A stretch of DNA of 31,177 nucleotides, from the NCBI GenBank assembly GCA_045617525.1, contig JAZLIT010000013.1:1-31177 (forward strand), given 5' to 3'. Each line of letters begins with the position of its first letter. Position 1 is the stretch's first letter. This DNA comes from JAZLIT01 sp045617525. GTDB lineage: Bacteria; Bacillota; Bacilli; Bacillales_A; Planococcaceae. Below are positions 16,685 through 23,699 of this stretch, piece by piece. The notes below the pieces were generated by a model. The model saw nothing but the letters and a program-made list of their open reading frames with translations, made no database searches and was not told where the DNA came from. A program made the translations under genes and the position numbers.

Positions 16685-16711
16685 ACCATAACAATTTAAC
16701 ATACCTGCCAA
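16685..16711 (-). promoter_or_regulatory. Possible rpmB promoter
   Basis: On the minus strand TTGGCA (16706-16711) is five of six to the sigma-A -35 consensus, and TATGGT (16685-16690) is four of six to the -10. The spacing of 15 bases is short, so the true -10 may be shifted. It would give a leader of about 55 bases. Confidence 0.25.
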
Positions 16712-16787
16712 GTGAGTGCAAGGGATTTTACACAACCTTTCAAGAAAAAAACCTTTACACCCTAAATTTGCACTTAAATCTATGGCC

Positions 16788-16808
16788 AATATCATATAGT
16801 ATGATATT
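16788..16808. repeat. Perfect 9-base inverted repeat with 3-base centre
   Basis: AATATCATA and TATGATATT flank TAG, giving a 21-base palindrome about 165 bases upstream of the rpmB start and 290 upstream of yloU. Being all AT apart from two bases per arm, it is more like a protein operator than a terminator. No T-tract follows on either strand. Confidence 0.5.
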
Positions 16809-17004
16809 AATTGAATTTGAATATGTACATGCACCATTTAAAAAAGCTTCAAAAAAGGCATATTTGATAATAAAGTTGAATCAACAAATCAAATAATATT
16901 TCGAATACTATTTATCATTTAAATTACAAGAAAAGACGAACTATTTAGTAGCTCAGTACGTCAAAGGTTGTGACATGTAACATATATATACAATACGGGA
17001 AACG

Positions 17005-17013
17005 TGTTATAAT
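17005..17013 (+). promoter_or_regulatory. Putative extended -10 promoter P1 of yloU
   Basis: TGTTATAAT is a perfect TG-N-TATAAT element 85 bases upstream of the yloU ATG. The -35 position holds TATATA, and a TTGTGA box (16968-16973) is too far away to pair with it, so this would be an extended -10 promoter. Confidence 0.45.
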
Positions 17014-17033
17014 AGGCTTCGTTGTGACTTGTG

Positions 17034-17063
17034 TTGCCTAACGTAAAGAAATAATGGTACAAT
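17034..17063 (+). promoter_or_regulatory. Putative sigma-A promoter P2 of yloU-fakA
   Basis: TTGCCT (17034-17039), an 18-base spacer and TACAAT (17058-17063) preceded by TG-N form a fair sigma-A promoter with an extended -10. The start would be near 17070, 15 bases before the AAGGGGG ribosome-binding site of yloU. With P1 it makes a tandem pair. Confidence 0.5.
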
Positions 17064-17098
17064 GTGTATTAGTCAAAAAGAGCCAAGGGGGCATACTT

Positions 17099-17461
17099 AT
17101 GTCAGTAGAATTAAATAATGAATTCGGCCAAATTGATATTTCAAATGATGTCATTGCTCAAATTGCAGGTGGAGCTGCTATTGAATGCTACGGTATTGTA
17201 GGTATGGCATCTAAACATCAAATTCGCGACGGGTTAACAGATATTTTACGTAAAGAAAACTTCGCTAAAGGCGTATTAATTCGTCAAGCAGGTGATGATC
17301 TACATATTGATATGTACATCGTCGTAAGTTACGGTACGAAAATTTCTGAAGTAGCTTATCAAGTTCAGTCAAAAGTTAAGTATACAGTAAATAAAACACT
17401 AGGTATGAGCGTTAAATCGGTAAATATTTTTGTTCAAGGTGTTCGTGTAACGAACGTGTAA
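17099..17461 (+). CDS. yloU: Asp23/YloU family envelope-stress-type protein
   Basis: Asp23/Gls24 (DUF322) proteins are small cytosolic, often membrane-associated proteins linked to cell-envelope homeostasis; the exact role of YloU is not established. The 120-residue product shows the family pattern: ISNDVIAQIAGGAAIECYGIVGMA at the front, a central LHIDMYIVVSYGTKISEVAYQVQ strand-helix, and MSVKSVNIFVQGVRV at the end. The ATG at 17099 is chosen because AAGGGGG (17085-17091) lies seven bases upstream. It sits 18 bases before fakA, as in B. subtilis, so the two are co-transcribed. Confidence 0.93.
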   Translation: MSVELNNEFGQIDISNDVIAQIAGGAAIECYGIVGMASKHQIRDGLTDILRKENFAKGVLIRQAGDDLHIDMYIVVSYGTKISEVAYQVQSKVKYTVNKTLGMSVKSVNIFVQGVRVTNV

Positions 17462-17479
17462 GAGGAGGATACGAATCAG

Positions 17480-19123
17480 ATGAAGTCAATAGGCGGAATT
17501 AAATTTGCTGAAATGGTTGAAATGGGTGCGCACCACCTTTACCAAAATGCAAGTTATGTAGATTCATTAAATGTATTCCCTGTGCCAGATGGTGATACAG
17601 GGACAAACATGAATTTATCAATGACATCTGGTGCAAAGGAAACTGAAGTGCATAAGTCTGCACATATCGGTAAAACTGCACAAGCATTGTCAAAAGGGTT
17701 ATTAATGGGAGCACGTGGCAATTCAGGGGTTATTTTATCTCAATTATTCCGTGGTTTCGGTAAATTAATCGAAAAAGAAGAAACAATTAATGCAAAGCAA
17801 TTAGCAAGTGCATTCCAAGCTGGTGTAGATACAGCGTATAAAGCAGTTATGAAGCCAGTTGAAGGTACGATTTTAACTGTGGCACGTGAAGCAGCTGCAA
17901 AAGGTGTGGAAGTGGCACAAACTGAAACAGACGTTATTAAATTAATGGAAGCGTTCATTGTAGAAGCGAAAGCATCTTTAGATCGTACACCCGATTTACT
18001 GCCAGTTCTGAAAGAAGTAGGTGTAGTTGATAGTGGTGGTCAAGGTCTTTTATTTATTTATGAAGGATTCTTAGCATCACTTAAAGGTGAACCACTTCCA
18101 GAGCGCAATGAATCATCTTTAGATGATTTAATTAATGCAGAACATCACCGTGTACAAGATTTCATGGACACTGCTGATATCGAATTTGGATACTGTACAG
18201 AAATCATGGTTCGTTTAGACGCATCATTAGAGCCATTTGATGAAGAAAAATTCCGTAATGAGCTTGACCCAATGGGAGATTCTTTACTTGTAATTTCAGA
18301 TGATGAAGTGGCGAAAGTACATATTCACTCTGAAACACCAGGTCTAGTTTTATCTGCAGGTCAAAAATATGGTAGTTTAATGAAAATTAAAGTAGACAAT
18401 ATGCGTGAGCAACACTCTGCTATTGTTAATGAAACACCATCTGCTCCTGCTAAAAAGAAAGAGAAGATTCCATATGCAATCGTTACAATTGCAATGGGTG
18501 AAGGTATTTCAACTTTATTAAAATCAATAGGCGCATCTTATGTAATTGAAGGTGGTCAAACTATGAACCCTTCAACAGAAGATATCGTTAAAGCGGTAAA
18601 AGAAATTGGCGCTGAACGCGTATTAATTTTACCAAACAATAAAAATATTATTATGGCGGCAGAACAAGCAGCGGAGCTTTTAGAAATTGAAGCTGCGGTT
18701 GTTCCGACAAAAACGATTCCTCAAGGGATGGCGGCTATTTTATCTTATAACCCAGAAGCATCTGTTGAAGAAAATAAAGTGAATATGACTTCAGGATTTG
18801 CCCATGTTAAAACGGGTCAAGTTACATTTGCGGTTCGCGACACATCAATTGATGGCGTTGAAATCCGTAAAGACGAGTACATGGCTTTAGCTGAAGGTAA
18901 AATTGTACTATCTACACCTACTATGATGGATGCAGCGAAAGAAGTTGTAACTTCAATGGTAGATGAAGATTCTGAAATTATTACAATCATCTTTGGTGAA
19001 GATACAGATGAAGCTGGTGCAAGCGAGCTAGCAGCATTTATTGAAGAAAAATATCCGGACATTGAAGTAGAATTGGTCGAAGGTAAACAGTCTCTTTACC
19101 CATTCATTCTATCAATCGAATAG
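17480..19123 (+). CDS. fakA: Fatty acid kinase catalytic subunit FakA (YloV, DhaK/DegV-like)
   Basis: FakA phosphorylates fatty acids held by FakB proteins, giving acyl-phosphate for PlsY or, through PlsX, acyl-ACP. The 547-residue product has the N-terminal DhaL-type kinase domain (about 1-200) with the Mg-ATP motif NVFPVPDGDTGTNMNLS (Asn31, Asp38, Asp40) and the MGARGNSGVILSQLFRG segment, a middle domain (about 225-310, starting near DIEFGYCTEIMVRL), and a C-terminal DegV-like domain (about 330-547) that contacts FakB. GAGGAGG precedes the ATG by about 11 bases. No fakB gene lies in this window. A strong terminator follows. It links functionally to plsX, fapR and acpP about 4 kb downstream. 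Confidence 0.93.
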   Translation: MKSIGGIKFAEMVEMGAHHLYQNASYVDSLNVFPVPDGDTGTNMNLSMTSGAKETEVHKSAHIGKTAQALSKGLLMGARGNSGVILSQLFRGFGKLIEKEETINAKQLASAFQAGVDTAYKAVMKPVEGTILTVAREAAAKGVEVAQTETDVIKLMEAFIVEAKASLDRTPDLLPVLKEVGVVDSGGQGLLFIYEGFLASLKGEPLPERNESSLDDLINAEHHRVQDFMDTADIEFGYCTEIMVRLDASLEPFDEEKFRNELDPMGDSLLVISDDEVAKVHIHSETPGLVLSAGQKYGSLMKIKVDNMREQHSAIVNETPSAPAKKKEKIPYAIVTIAMGEGISTLLKSIGASYVIEGGQTMNPSTEDIVKAVKEIGAERVLILPNNKNIIMAAEQAAELLEIEAAVVPTKTIPQGMAAILSYNPEASVEENKVNMTSGFAHVKTGQVTFAVRDTSIDGVEIRKDEYMALAEGKIVLSTPTMMDAAKEVVTSMVDEDSEIITIIFGEDTDEAGASELAAFIEEKYPDIEVELVEGKQSLYPFILSIE

Positions 19124-19133
19124 ATTATAAATG

Positions 19134-19171
19134 AAAAATAGTCTATGCATTTTTGCATAGACTATTTTTTT
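19134..19171 (+). terminator. Strong intrinsic terminator of yloU-fakA
   Basis: A perfect 16-base-pair stem (19134-19149 with 19154-19169, core TAGTCTATGCA) closes a TTTT loop and runs into seven Ts. It starts 11 bases after the fakA stop. The A-run on the left side makes it potentially bidirectional. Confidence 0.93.
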
Positions 19172-19200
19172 GATTTAATTAAGTGAGAAATGAGTAATTT

Positions 19201-19229
19201 TTGTCTAGGAAAGGCCAACATGATACACT
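19201..19229 (+). promoter_or_regulatory. Putative sigma-A promoter of sdaAB-sdaAA-recG
   Basis: TTGTCT (19201-19206), a 17-base spacer and TACACT (19224-19229) preceded by TG-A form a plausible sigma-A promoter with extended -10, just after the fakA terminator and about 34 bases before the sdaAB start from the predicted +1. Confidence 0.5.
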
Positions 19230-19269
19230 ACAAATACATAGTTTAATTGAAATGAAAGGGGTATCCTTT

Positions 19270-19932
19270 ATGAAATTTACATCCGTTTTTGACATTATTG
19301 GACCGGTAATGATTGGTCCTTCGTCATCACATACTGCAGGGGCAGCACGAATCGGGCGAGTTGCGCGTGATTTATTTGGAAGACAACCGAAATGGGCAAA
19401 AATCCATCTTTATGGATCATTTGCTGAAACATATAAAGGCCATAGTACAGACGTTGCGATTGTTGGAGGATTACTTGATTATGAAACATTTGATGAACGA
19501 ATTAAAACGTCATTTGAAGAAGCGGCAATTGCAGGGCTCACATTTGAATTTATCCCTGAAGAAGCACATAAAGAGCATCCAAATACAGCACGTATTGTAA
19601 TGGGTGATGATGAAGGTGAAATGAGCGTCGAAGGGATTTCAATTGGCGGCGGTAAAATTGAGATTAGTGAAGTGAATGGCTTCAAATTGAAATTAATGGG
19701 TGGCATGCCGGCCATTATGGTCGTACATGATGATCGTGCAGGCTGTATTGCAAACGTAGCAAATTGTTTAGCGATGCATGACGTAAATATTGGCCACATG
19801 GAAGTTTCACGTATTGAGCGTGGCTTAACAGCATTAATGGTGATTGAAGTTGACCAAAATATAGATGACCGTATTTTAGATCAAATTTCGTATATTCCAA
19901 ATATCACAAAAGTCTCAAGAATTAACAACTAA
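19270..19932 (+). CDS. sdaAB: L-serine dehydratase beta subunit
   Basis: With SdaAA forms the iron-sulphur L-serine dehydratase (L-serine to pyruvate plus ammonia). The 220-residue product equals the B. subtilis length. It has the N-terminal serine dehydratase beta domain (SVFDIIGPVMIGPSSSHTAG, GSFAETYKGH, the GISIGGGKIEI segment) and a C-terminal ACT domain (about 148-220: AIMVVHDDRAGCIANVANC and ALMVIEVDQNIDD). The ATG at 19270 follows AAAGGGG by about eight bases; an upstream in-frame start would add 23 residues that relatives lack. sdaAA follows after 12 bases. Confidence 0.95.
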   Translation: MKFTSVFDIIGPVMIGPSSSHTAGAARIGRVARDLFGRQPKWAKIHLYGSFAETYKGHSTDVAIVGGLLDYETFDERIKTSFEEAAIAGLTFEFIPEEAHKEHPNTARIVMGDDEGEMSVEGISIGGGKIEISEVNGFKLKLMGGMPAIMVVHDDRAGCIANVANCLAMHDVNIGHMEVSRIERGLTALMVIEVDQNIDDRILDQISYIPNITKVSRINN

Positions 19933-19944
19933 GGGGGAATCGAC

Positions 19945-20841
19945 ATGGACGTATTATTTCAAAATGTACGAGAGCTTGTTGAACGTGCAGAAAATGAAAA
20001 TAAATTAATCTCAGAAATTATGATTGAACAAGAAATTTTGATGAGTGGACGTAAGCGTGAAGCGATTATGGAGCAAATGGATCGTAATTTAACGGTGATG
20101 GAAGAAGCGGTAGAACGTGGATTAAAGGGTGTTCATTCAGTAACTGGATTAACAGGTGGTGATGCTGTGCTAATTCAAAATTATATCGCAACAGGTAAAT
20201 CACTTTCGGGTGAATTATTATTAGATGCTGTGAGTAAAGCAGTAGCAACAAATGAAGTAAATGCAGCGATGGGAACGATTTGTGCAACGCCTACAGCGGG
20301 ATCAGCTGGTGTTGTTCCGGGTACGTTATTTGCTGTGAAAAATAAATTAAATCCGACGCGTGAGCAGATGATTCGTTTCTTATTTACTTCAGGAGCGTTC
20401 GGCTTTGTGGTAGCGAATAATGCATCGATTTCAGGTGCGGAAGGTGGGTGCCAGGCGGAAGTAGGCTCTGCAGCAGGTATGGCAGCTGCGGCAATCGTTG
20501 AAATGGCTGGCGGTAGCCCGCAACAATGCTCGGAAGGCTTTGCGATTACACTTAAAAATATGCTAGGTCTTGTTTGTGATCCTGTAGCTGGTTTAGTGGA
20601 AGTACCTTGCGTAAAACGTAATGCGATGGGTGCTGCGAATGCGTTAGTGGCAGCGGATATGGCGCTAGCTGGTGTAACGAGTCGTATTCCGTGTGATGAA
20701 GTAATAGGCGCGATGTATCGAATTGGTAAATCTATGAGTGCGGATTTGAAAGAAACAGCACGTGGAGGACTTGCTGCAACGCCAACAGGTAAAGCGTTGG
20801 CTGCAAAAATATTTGGAGGAGCTGTTTTGCAAGGTGAATGA
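19945..20841 (+). CDS. sdaAA: L-serine dehydratase alpha subunit (4Fe-4S)
   Basis: Catalytic subunit of the serine dehydratase. The 298-residue product carries ATPTAGSAGVVPGTL, NNASISGAEGGCQAEVGSAAGMA and NMLGLVCDPVAGLVEVPCVKRN, which contain the conserved Cys residues that ligate the oxygen-sensitive 4Fe-4S cluster. GGGGGA precedes the ATG. Its last bases overlap the recG start by eight, so recG is in the same transcript and its translation depends on readout of sdaAA. Confidence 0.95.
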   Translation: MDVLFQNVRELVERAENENKLISEIMIEQEILMSGRKREAIMEQMDRNLTVMEEAVERGLKGVHSVTGLTGGDAVLIQNYIATGKSLSGELLLDAVSKAVATNEVNAAMGTICATPTAGSAGVVPGTLFAVKNKLNPTREQMIRFLFTSGAFGFVVANNASISGAEGGCQAEVGSAAGMAAAAIVEMAGGSPQQCSEGFAITLKNMLGLVCDPVAGLVEVPCVKRNAMGAANALVAADMALAGVTSRIPCDEVIGAMYRIGKSMSADLKETARGGLAATPTGKALAAKIFGGAVLQGE

Positions 20842-22882
20842 TCAACTCCTTCAATCGGTATCGAGTTTAAAAGGTGTAGGAAAAGAAACGGCAGAGCATT
20901 TAACGGAATTAGGGATTCATACAATTCACGACTTAGTGTGGACGTTTCCGTATCGACATGATGATTTTCAACTAAAAGATTTAACAGAAACCCCACATAA
21001 TGAGCGTGTGACGATTGAAGCGGTTGTTGAAAGTATGCCAACCGTGCTGTTTTTAGGGCGCAATAAATCACGTTTGCAATTTAATGTGCGAACAGGTAGG
21101 CATTTGGTGAAGGTTATCTTTTTCAATCAGCATTATTTAAAGCAAAAATTAACGCCGGGCATGGTTATTACAGTGACGGGTAAGTGGGACCGTGGGCGTC
21201 AAGTTATTATGGGTTCTTCTGTTGCGTTTGGCCCTAAGACAGATGTAGTTGACTTTGAGCCGGTTTATAGCCTTCGAGGTAATGTGCAACAAAAACGTTT
21301 CCGTAAATTGATGCGTCAGGCATTAGATTTAGCGGGAGAAACGATGCCAGATGCTTTGCCTGAAGATTTAAGGGCGCAATATAAACTAGTGCAAGTTGCG
21401 GAAGCACTTGAGGGTGTTCATTTTCCGAAAGATGCGGAACACGCGAAGCAGGCACGCAGACGTTTTGTGTATGAGGAGTTACTTGAATTTCAGCTACGGA
21501 TTCAAACATTGCGTAAAGTACGTAAGGAAGATGAAAAAGGGCTTTCAATTCAATATGATTTACCGAAAATCAGAGAATTCATCGCGACATTACCTTATGA
21601 ATTGACGGGTGCGCAAAAGCGTGTTGTGAATGAAATATGTAAAGATTTAAAAACACCTGAGCGCATGAACCGTCTATTGCAGGGGGATGTAGGTTCCGGG
21701 AAAACAGTTGTAGCGGCTATCGGCTTGTATGCAGCTGTGACAGCAGGCTACCAAGGGGCGCTAATGGCTCCGACTGAAATTTTAGCGGAGCAACATGCAG
21801 AAAATTTACAAGCATGGTTTGAACCTATTGGTGTTCGCATTGCGATTTTATCGGGTTCCACAAAAGCAAAAGCACGTCGCGAAATTTTACAGCGACTTGC
21901 GGATGGAGAAATTGATATTTTGATAGGGACCCATGCATTAATTCAACCCACCGTTCTTTTCAAAAACTTAGGCTTTGTCATCACGGATGAGCAACATCGA
22001 TTCGGAGTGGAACAGCGACGTGTTTTGAAAGAGAAGGGTGATAATCCAGATGTGCTCTTCATGACGGCTACGCCAATTCCGAGGACGCTTGCGATAACTG
22101 CCTTTGGTGAAATGGATGTGTCAATTATTGACGAGCTTCCAGCAGGGCGTAAAATCATCGAAACACATTGGATGAAGCAGGATCAATTAAGTAGTGTGCA
22201 TGCGAAAATGACTGATGAATTAGCTGCCGGTCGCCAAGCGTATATTATTTGCCCGCTGATTGAAGAATCGGATAAATTAGATGTTCAAAATGCGGTTGAA
22301 GCATATGAGCAACTTGCTACATATTATGCTGGGCGCTACCAAGTTGGCCTAATGCATGGTCGTTTATCTGCGGAAGAAAAGGATTCTGTAATGCGCGCAT
22401 TTAGCGAAGGTGAAATTCAAGTGCTTGTCTCGACGACTGTTGTGGAAGTAGGTGTGAATGTCCCAAATGCTACATTTATGGCGATTTATGATGCAGAGCG
22501 CTTTGGTCTTGCACAACTACATCAGTTGCGAGGACGTGTTGGGCGTGGAGAACATCAATCATATTGTATATTAATCGCGGATCCAAAATCGGACGAAGGG
22601 AAAGAACGCATGCGCTCAATGACGGAGACGAATGATGGATTCCTTTTAGCGGAAAAGGATTTAGAATTGCGCGGGTCAGGAGATTTCTTTGGGAAGCGTC
22701 AAAGTGGCTTGCCTGAATTTATAATGGCGGATTTAGTGCATGATTATCGTGTTCTTGATATTGCTAGACAAGATGCAGCACGTTTAATTTATACAGATGA
22801 ATTTTGGCAAGCAGATGAATATGCTGCTTTACGCCAAATGCTCTCGGATTTTGGGATTTTAGATGGTACGAGAATCGATTAA
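20834..22882 (+). CDS. recG: ATP-dependent DNA helicase RecG
   Basis: Double-stranded DNA translocase that regresses stalled forks and processes branched DNA. Starting at GTG 20834 gives 682 residues, exactly the B. subtilis length, with the start aligned just before SSLKGVGKETAEHLTELGI. GGAGGAG is 12 bases upstream, inside sdaAA, a slightly long spacing. Domains in order: N-terminal wedge/OB domain (about 1-170), helicase core with Walker A GDVGSGKT near 284-291, DEQHRFG near 384 and ATPIPRT near 412, helicase lobe 2 with STTVVEVGVNVPNA, QLRGRVGRGEH near 562-572, and the RecG-specific C-terminal part (LRGSGDFFGKRQSGLPEF). Longer in-frame starts would run far back into sdaAA and are rejected. 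Confidence 0.96.
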   Translation: MNDQLLQSVSSLKGVGKETAEHLTELGIHTIHDLVWTFPYRHDDFQLKDLTETPHNERVTIEAVVESMPTVLFLGRNKSRLQFNVRTGRHLVKVIFFNQHYLKQKLTPGMVITVTGKWDRGRQVIMGSSVAFGPKTDVVDFEPVYSLRGNVQQKRFRKLMRQALDLAGETMPDALPEDLRAQYKLVQVAEALEGVHFPKDAEHAKQARRRFVYEELLEFQLRIQTLRKVRKEDEKGLSIQYDLPKIREFIATLPYELTGAQKRVVNEICKDLKTPERMNRLLQGDVGSGKTVVAAIGLYAAVTAGYQGALMAPTEILAEQHAENLQAWFEPIGVRIAILSGSTKAKARREILQRLADGEIDILIGTHALIQPTVLFKNLGFVITDEQHRFGVEQRRVLKEKGDNPDVLFMTATPIPRTLAITAFGEMDVSIIDELPAGRKIIETHWMKQDQLSSVHAKMTDELAAGRQAYIICPLIEESDKLDVQNAVEAYEQLATYYAGRYQVGLMHGRLSAEEKDSVMRAFSEGEIQVLVSTTVVEVGVNVPNATFMAIYDAERFGLAQLHQLRGRVGRGEHQSYCILIADPKSDEGKERMRSMTETNDGFLLAEKDLELRGSGDFFGKRQSGLPEFIMADLVHDYRVLDIARQDAARLIYTDEFWQADEYAALRQMLSDFGILDGTRID

Positions 22883-22913
22883 TTATCATTAGTTAGCGTC
22901 ATAAATCATTTAT

Positions 22914-22941
22914 TTGAGAATGAAATGGCGAATACTAAAAT
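22914..22941 (+). promoter_or_regulatory. Putative sigma-A promoter in the recG-fapR gap
   Basis: TTGAGA (22914-22919), a 16-base spacer and TAAAAT (22936-22941) match the sigma-A consensus at five of six positions in each box. It is not next to any protein start: fapR begins 185 bases downstream, with a terminator in between. It could drive a short transcript. Confidence 0.4.
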
Positions 22942-22947
22942 ACAATG

Positions 22948-23065
22948 AAGTGATGTGACTATTTAGTAAGATAAGTACTGTGCCTAAATAGCAATTTATC
23001 CATGAAGAATAATGCTTTTGTATAAAGTTGGAGGACGCGACAAATAATTGTTGCGTTCTTTTTTT
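22948..23065 (+). ncRNA. Candidate small RNA (about 115 bases) between recG and fapR
   Basis: A good sigma-A-like promoter (22914-22941) and an intrinsic terminator (23032-23065) bracket about 115 bases without a usable reading frame. Inside, CTATTTAG (22959-22966) pairs with CTAAATAG (22984-22991), so the RNA would fold into two hairpins joined by a linker. It could equally be a fapR leader with an attenuator, or just the recG 3' tail. I know of no named RNA family with this form. Confidence 0.25.
23032..23065 (+). terminator. Intrinsic terminator downstream of recG
   Basis: A stem of about 12 pairs with a few G-T wobbles (23032-23043 with 23048-23059, core ACGCGACAA/TTGTTGCGT) has a 4-base loop and runs into seven Ts (23059-23065). 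It lies 150 bases after the recG stop and its right arm overlaps the -35 box of the predicted fapR promoter. Confidence 0.8.
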
Positions 23066-23079
23066 GTACACTGTATATT
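23051..23079 (+). promoter_or_regulatory. Putative fapR promoter
   Basis: TTGCGT (23051-23056), a 17-base spacer and TATATT (23074-23079) place the transcription start near 23086, inside the FapR operator. A competing TTGTAC box at 23064-23069 has no -10 at the right distance. Confidence 0.45.
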
Positions 23080-23083
23080 AAAA

Positions 23084-23100
23084 TTAGTACCAAGTGCTAA
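23084..23100 (+). promoter_or_regulatory. FapR operator
   Basis: TTAGTACCAAGTGCTAA is a 17-base imperfect palindrome (six of eight pairs) of the TTAGTACC...-type inverted repeat bound by FapR in B. subtilis. It lies just downstream of the predicted -10 and 26 bases before the fapR start, so FapR bound there would block initiation; malonyl-CoA/malonyl-ACP would release it. This is autoregulation of the fapR-plsX unit as known in relatives. Confidence 0.8.
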
Positions 23101-23126
23101 TACTTAATGAGAAGGTGACGAGTGTT

Positions 23127-23699
23127 ATGAAACGCACGAAAAAAGAACGTCAGCAAATGTTAACGGAAAAAATTGCAGATAATCCATTCGTCACAGATGA
23201 ACAGCTTGCAACGGAATTAGCCGTTAGTGTTCAAACCATAAGATTAGATCGAATGGAACTTGCAATTCCCGAATTGCGCGAACGCATAAAAGATGTTGCT
23301 TCGAAAAATTATGAAAATGAATTGAAGTCACTGCCGCTTGATGAAGTGATTGGTGAAATTATTGATATTGAATTAGATAAACGTGCACTGTCCATTTTTG
23401 AAGTGGAGGAGGCACATGTTTTCCAACGTAATGGCATCGCACGCGGACATCATTTGTTTGCGCAAGCTAATTCATTAGCTGTGGCGGTTATTAATGATGA
23501 TCTTGCATTAACGGTTCATTCCAAAGTAACTTTTGTAAAGCCTGTAAAAGCGGGAGATCGTGTTGTGACGAAAGCAATTGTCACTGGAAAGCATGAGCAA
23601 AAAAATCGAACATACATCACGGTAACATCGACGGTTGATAATGAAATCGTCTTTAAAGGAGACTTTGAAATGTACCGTATGAAAGGTGAGGAAGTGTAA
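23127..23699 (+). CDS. fapR: FapR, malonyl-CoA-responsive repressor of lipid synthesis
   Basis: Represses fatty-acid and phospholipid genes and is released by malonyl-CoA or malonyl-ACP. The 190-residue product has an N-terminal DeoR-like helix-turn-helix (about 22-42: TDEQLATELAVSVQTIRLDR), a linker helix (ELRERIKDVA), and a C-terminal hot-dog effector domain (about 70-190) with the signature RNGIARGHHLFAQANSLAVAV and an IVFKGDFEMYRMK end. The ATG at 23127 gives MKRTKKERQQ as in relatives and is preceded by AGAAGGTGA; the in-frame start 33 bases upstream lies inside the operator. Its stop overlaps the plsX ATG by one base. Confidence 0.96.
   Translation: MKRTKKERQQMLTEKIADNPFVTDEQLATELAVSVQTIRLDRMELAIPELRERIKDVASKNYENELKSLPLDEVIGEIIDIELDKRALSIFEVEEAHVFQRNGIARGHHLFAQANSLAVAVINDDLALTVHSKVTFVKPVKAGDRVVTKAIVTGKHEQKNRTYITVTSTVDNEIVFKGDFEMYRMKGEEV

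Larger units (their letters stand above)
16624..17098. other. 475-base AT-rich divergent spacer between rpmB and yloU
   Basis: No reading frame with a ribosome-binding site and no RNA gene was recognised here. The left end holds the rpmB ribosome-binding site and a small CAGAT/ATCTG hairpin in its leader. The middle (about 16730-16930) is extremely AT-rich with A-tracts, a perfect inverted repeat at 16788-16808 and an imperfect one at 16935-16962 (GACGAACT/AGTACGTC). The right end holds two promoter-like sites for yloU. The length is unusual for this gene-dense window. Confidence 0.7.

Noticed and set aside
16793..16801. CATATAGTA as a sigma-K -10 element
   Set aside because: It fits CATAnnnTA but lies inside the palindrome, the nearest AC -35 element is 19 bases away, and nothing coding follows.
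20181..21071. A 296-codon open frame on the minus strand opposite sdaAA and the recG start
   Set aside because: It mirrors the codon pattern of sdaAA, has low-complexity Ala/Ser/Pro-rich content and no family resemblance; sdaAA and recG on the plus strand are unmistakable.
23094..23126. An upstream in-frame start for fapR
   Set aside because: It would begin inside the FapR operator, lacks a ribosome-binding site and adds 11 residues absent from relatives.
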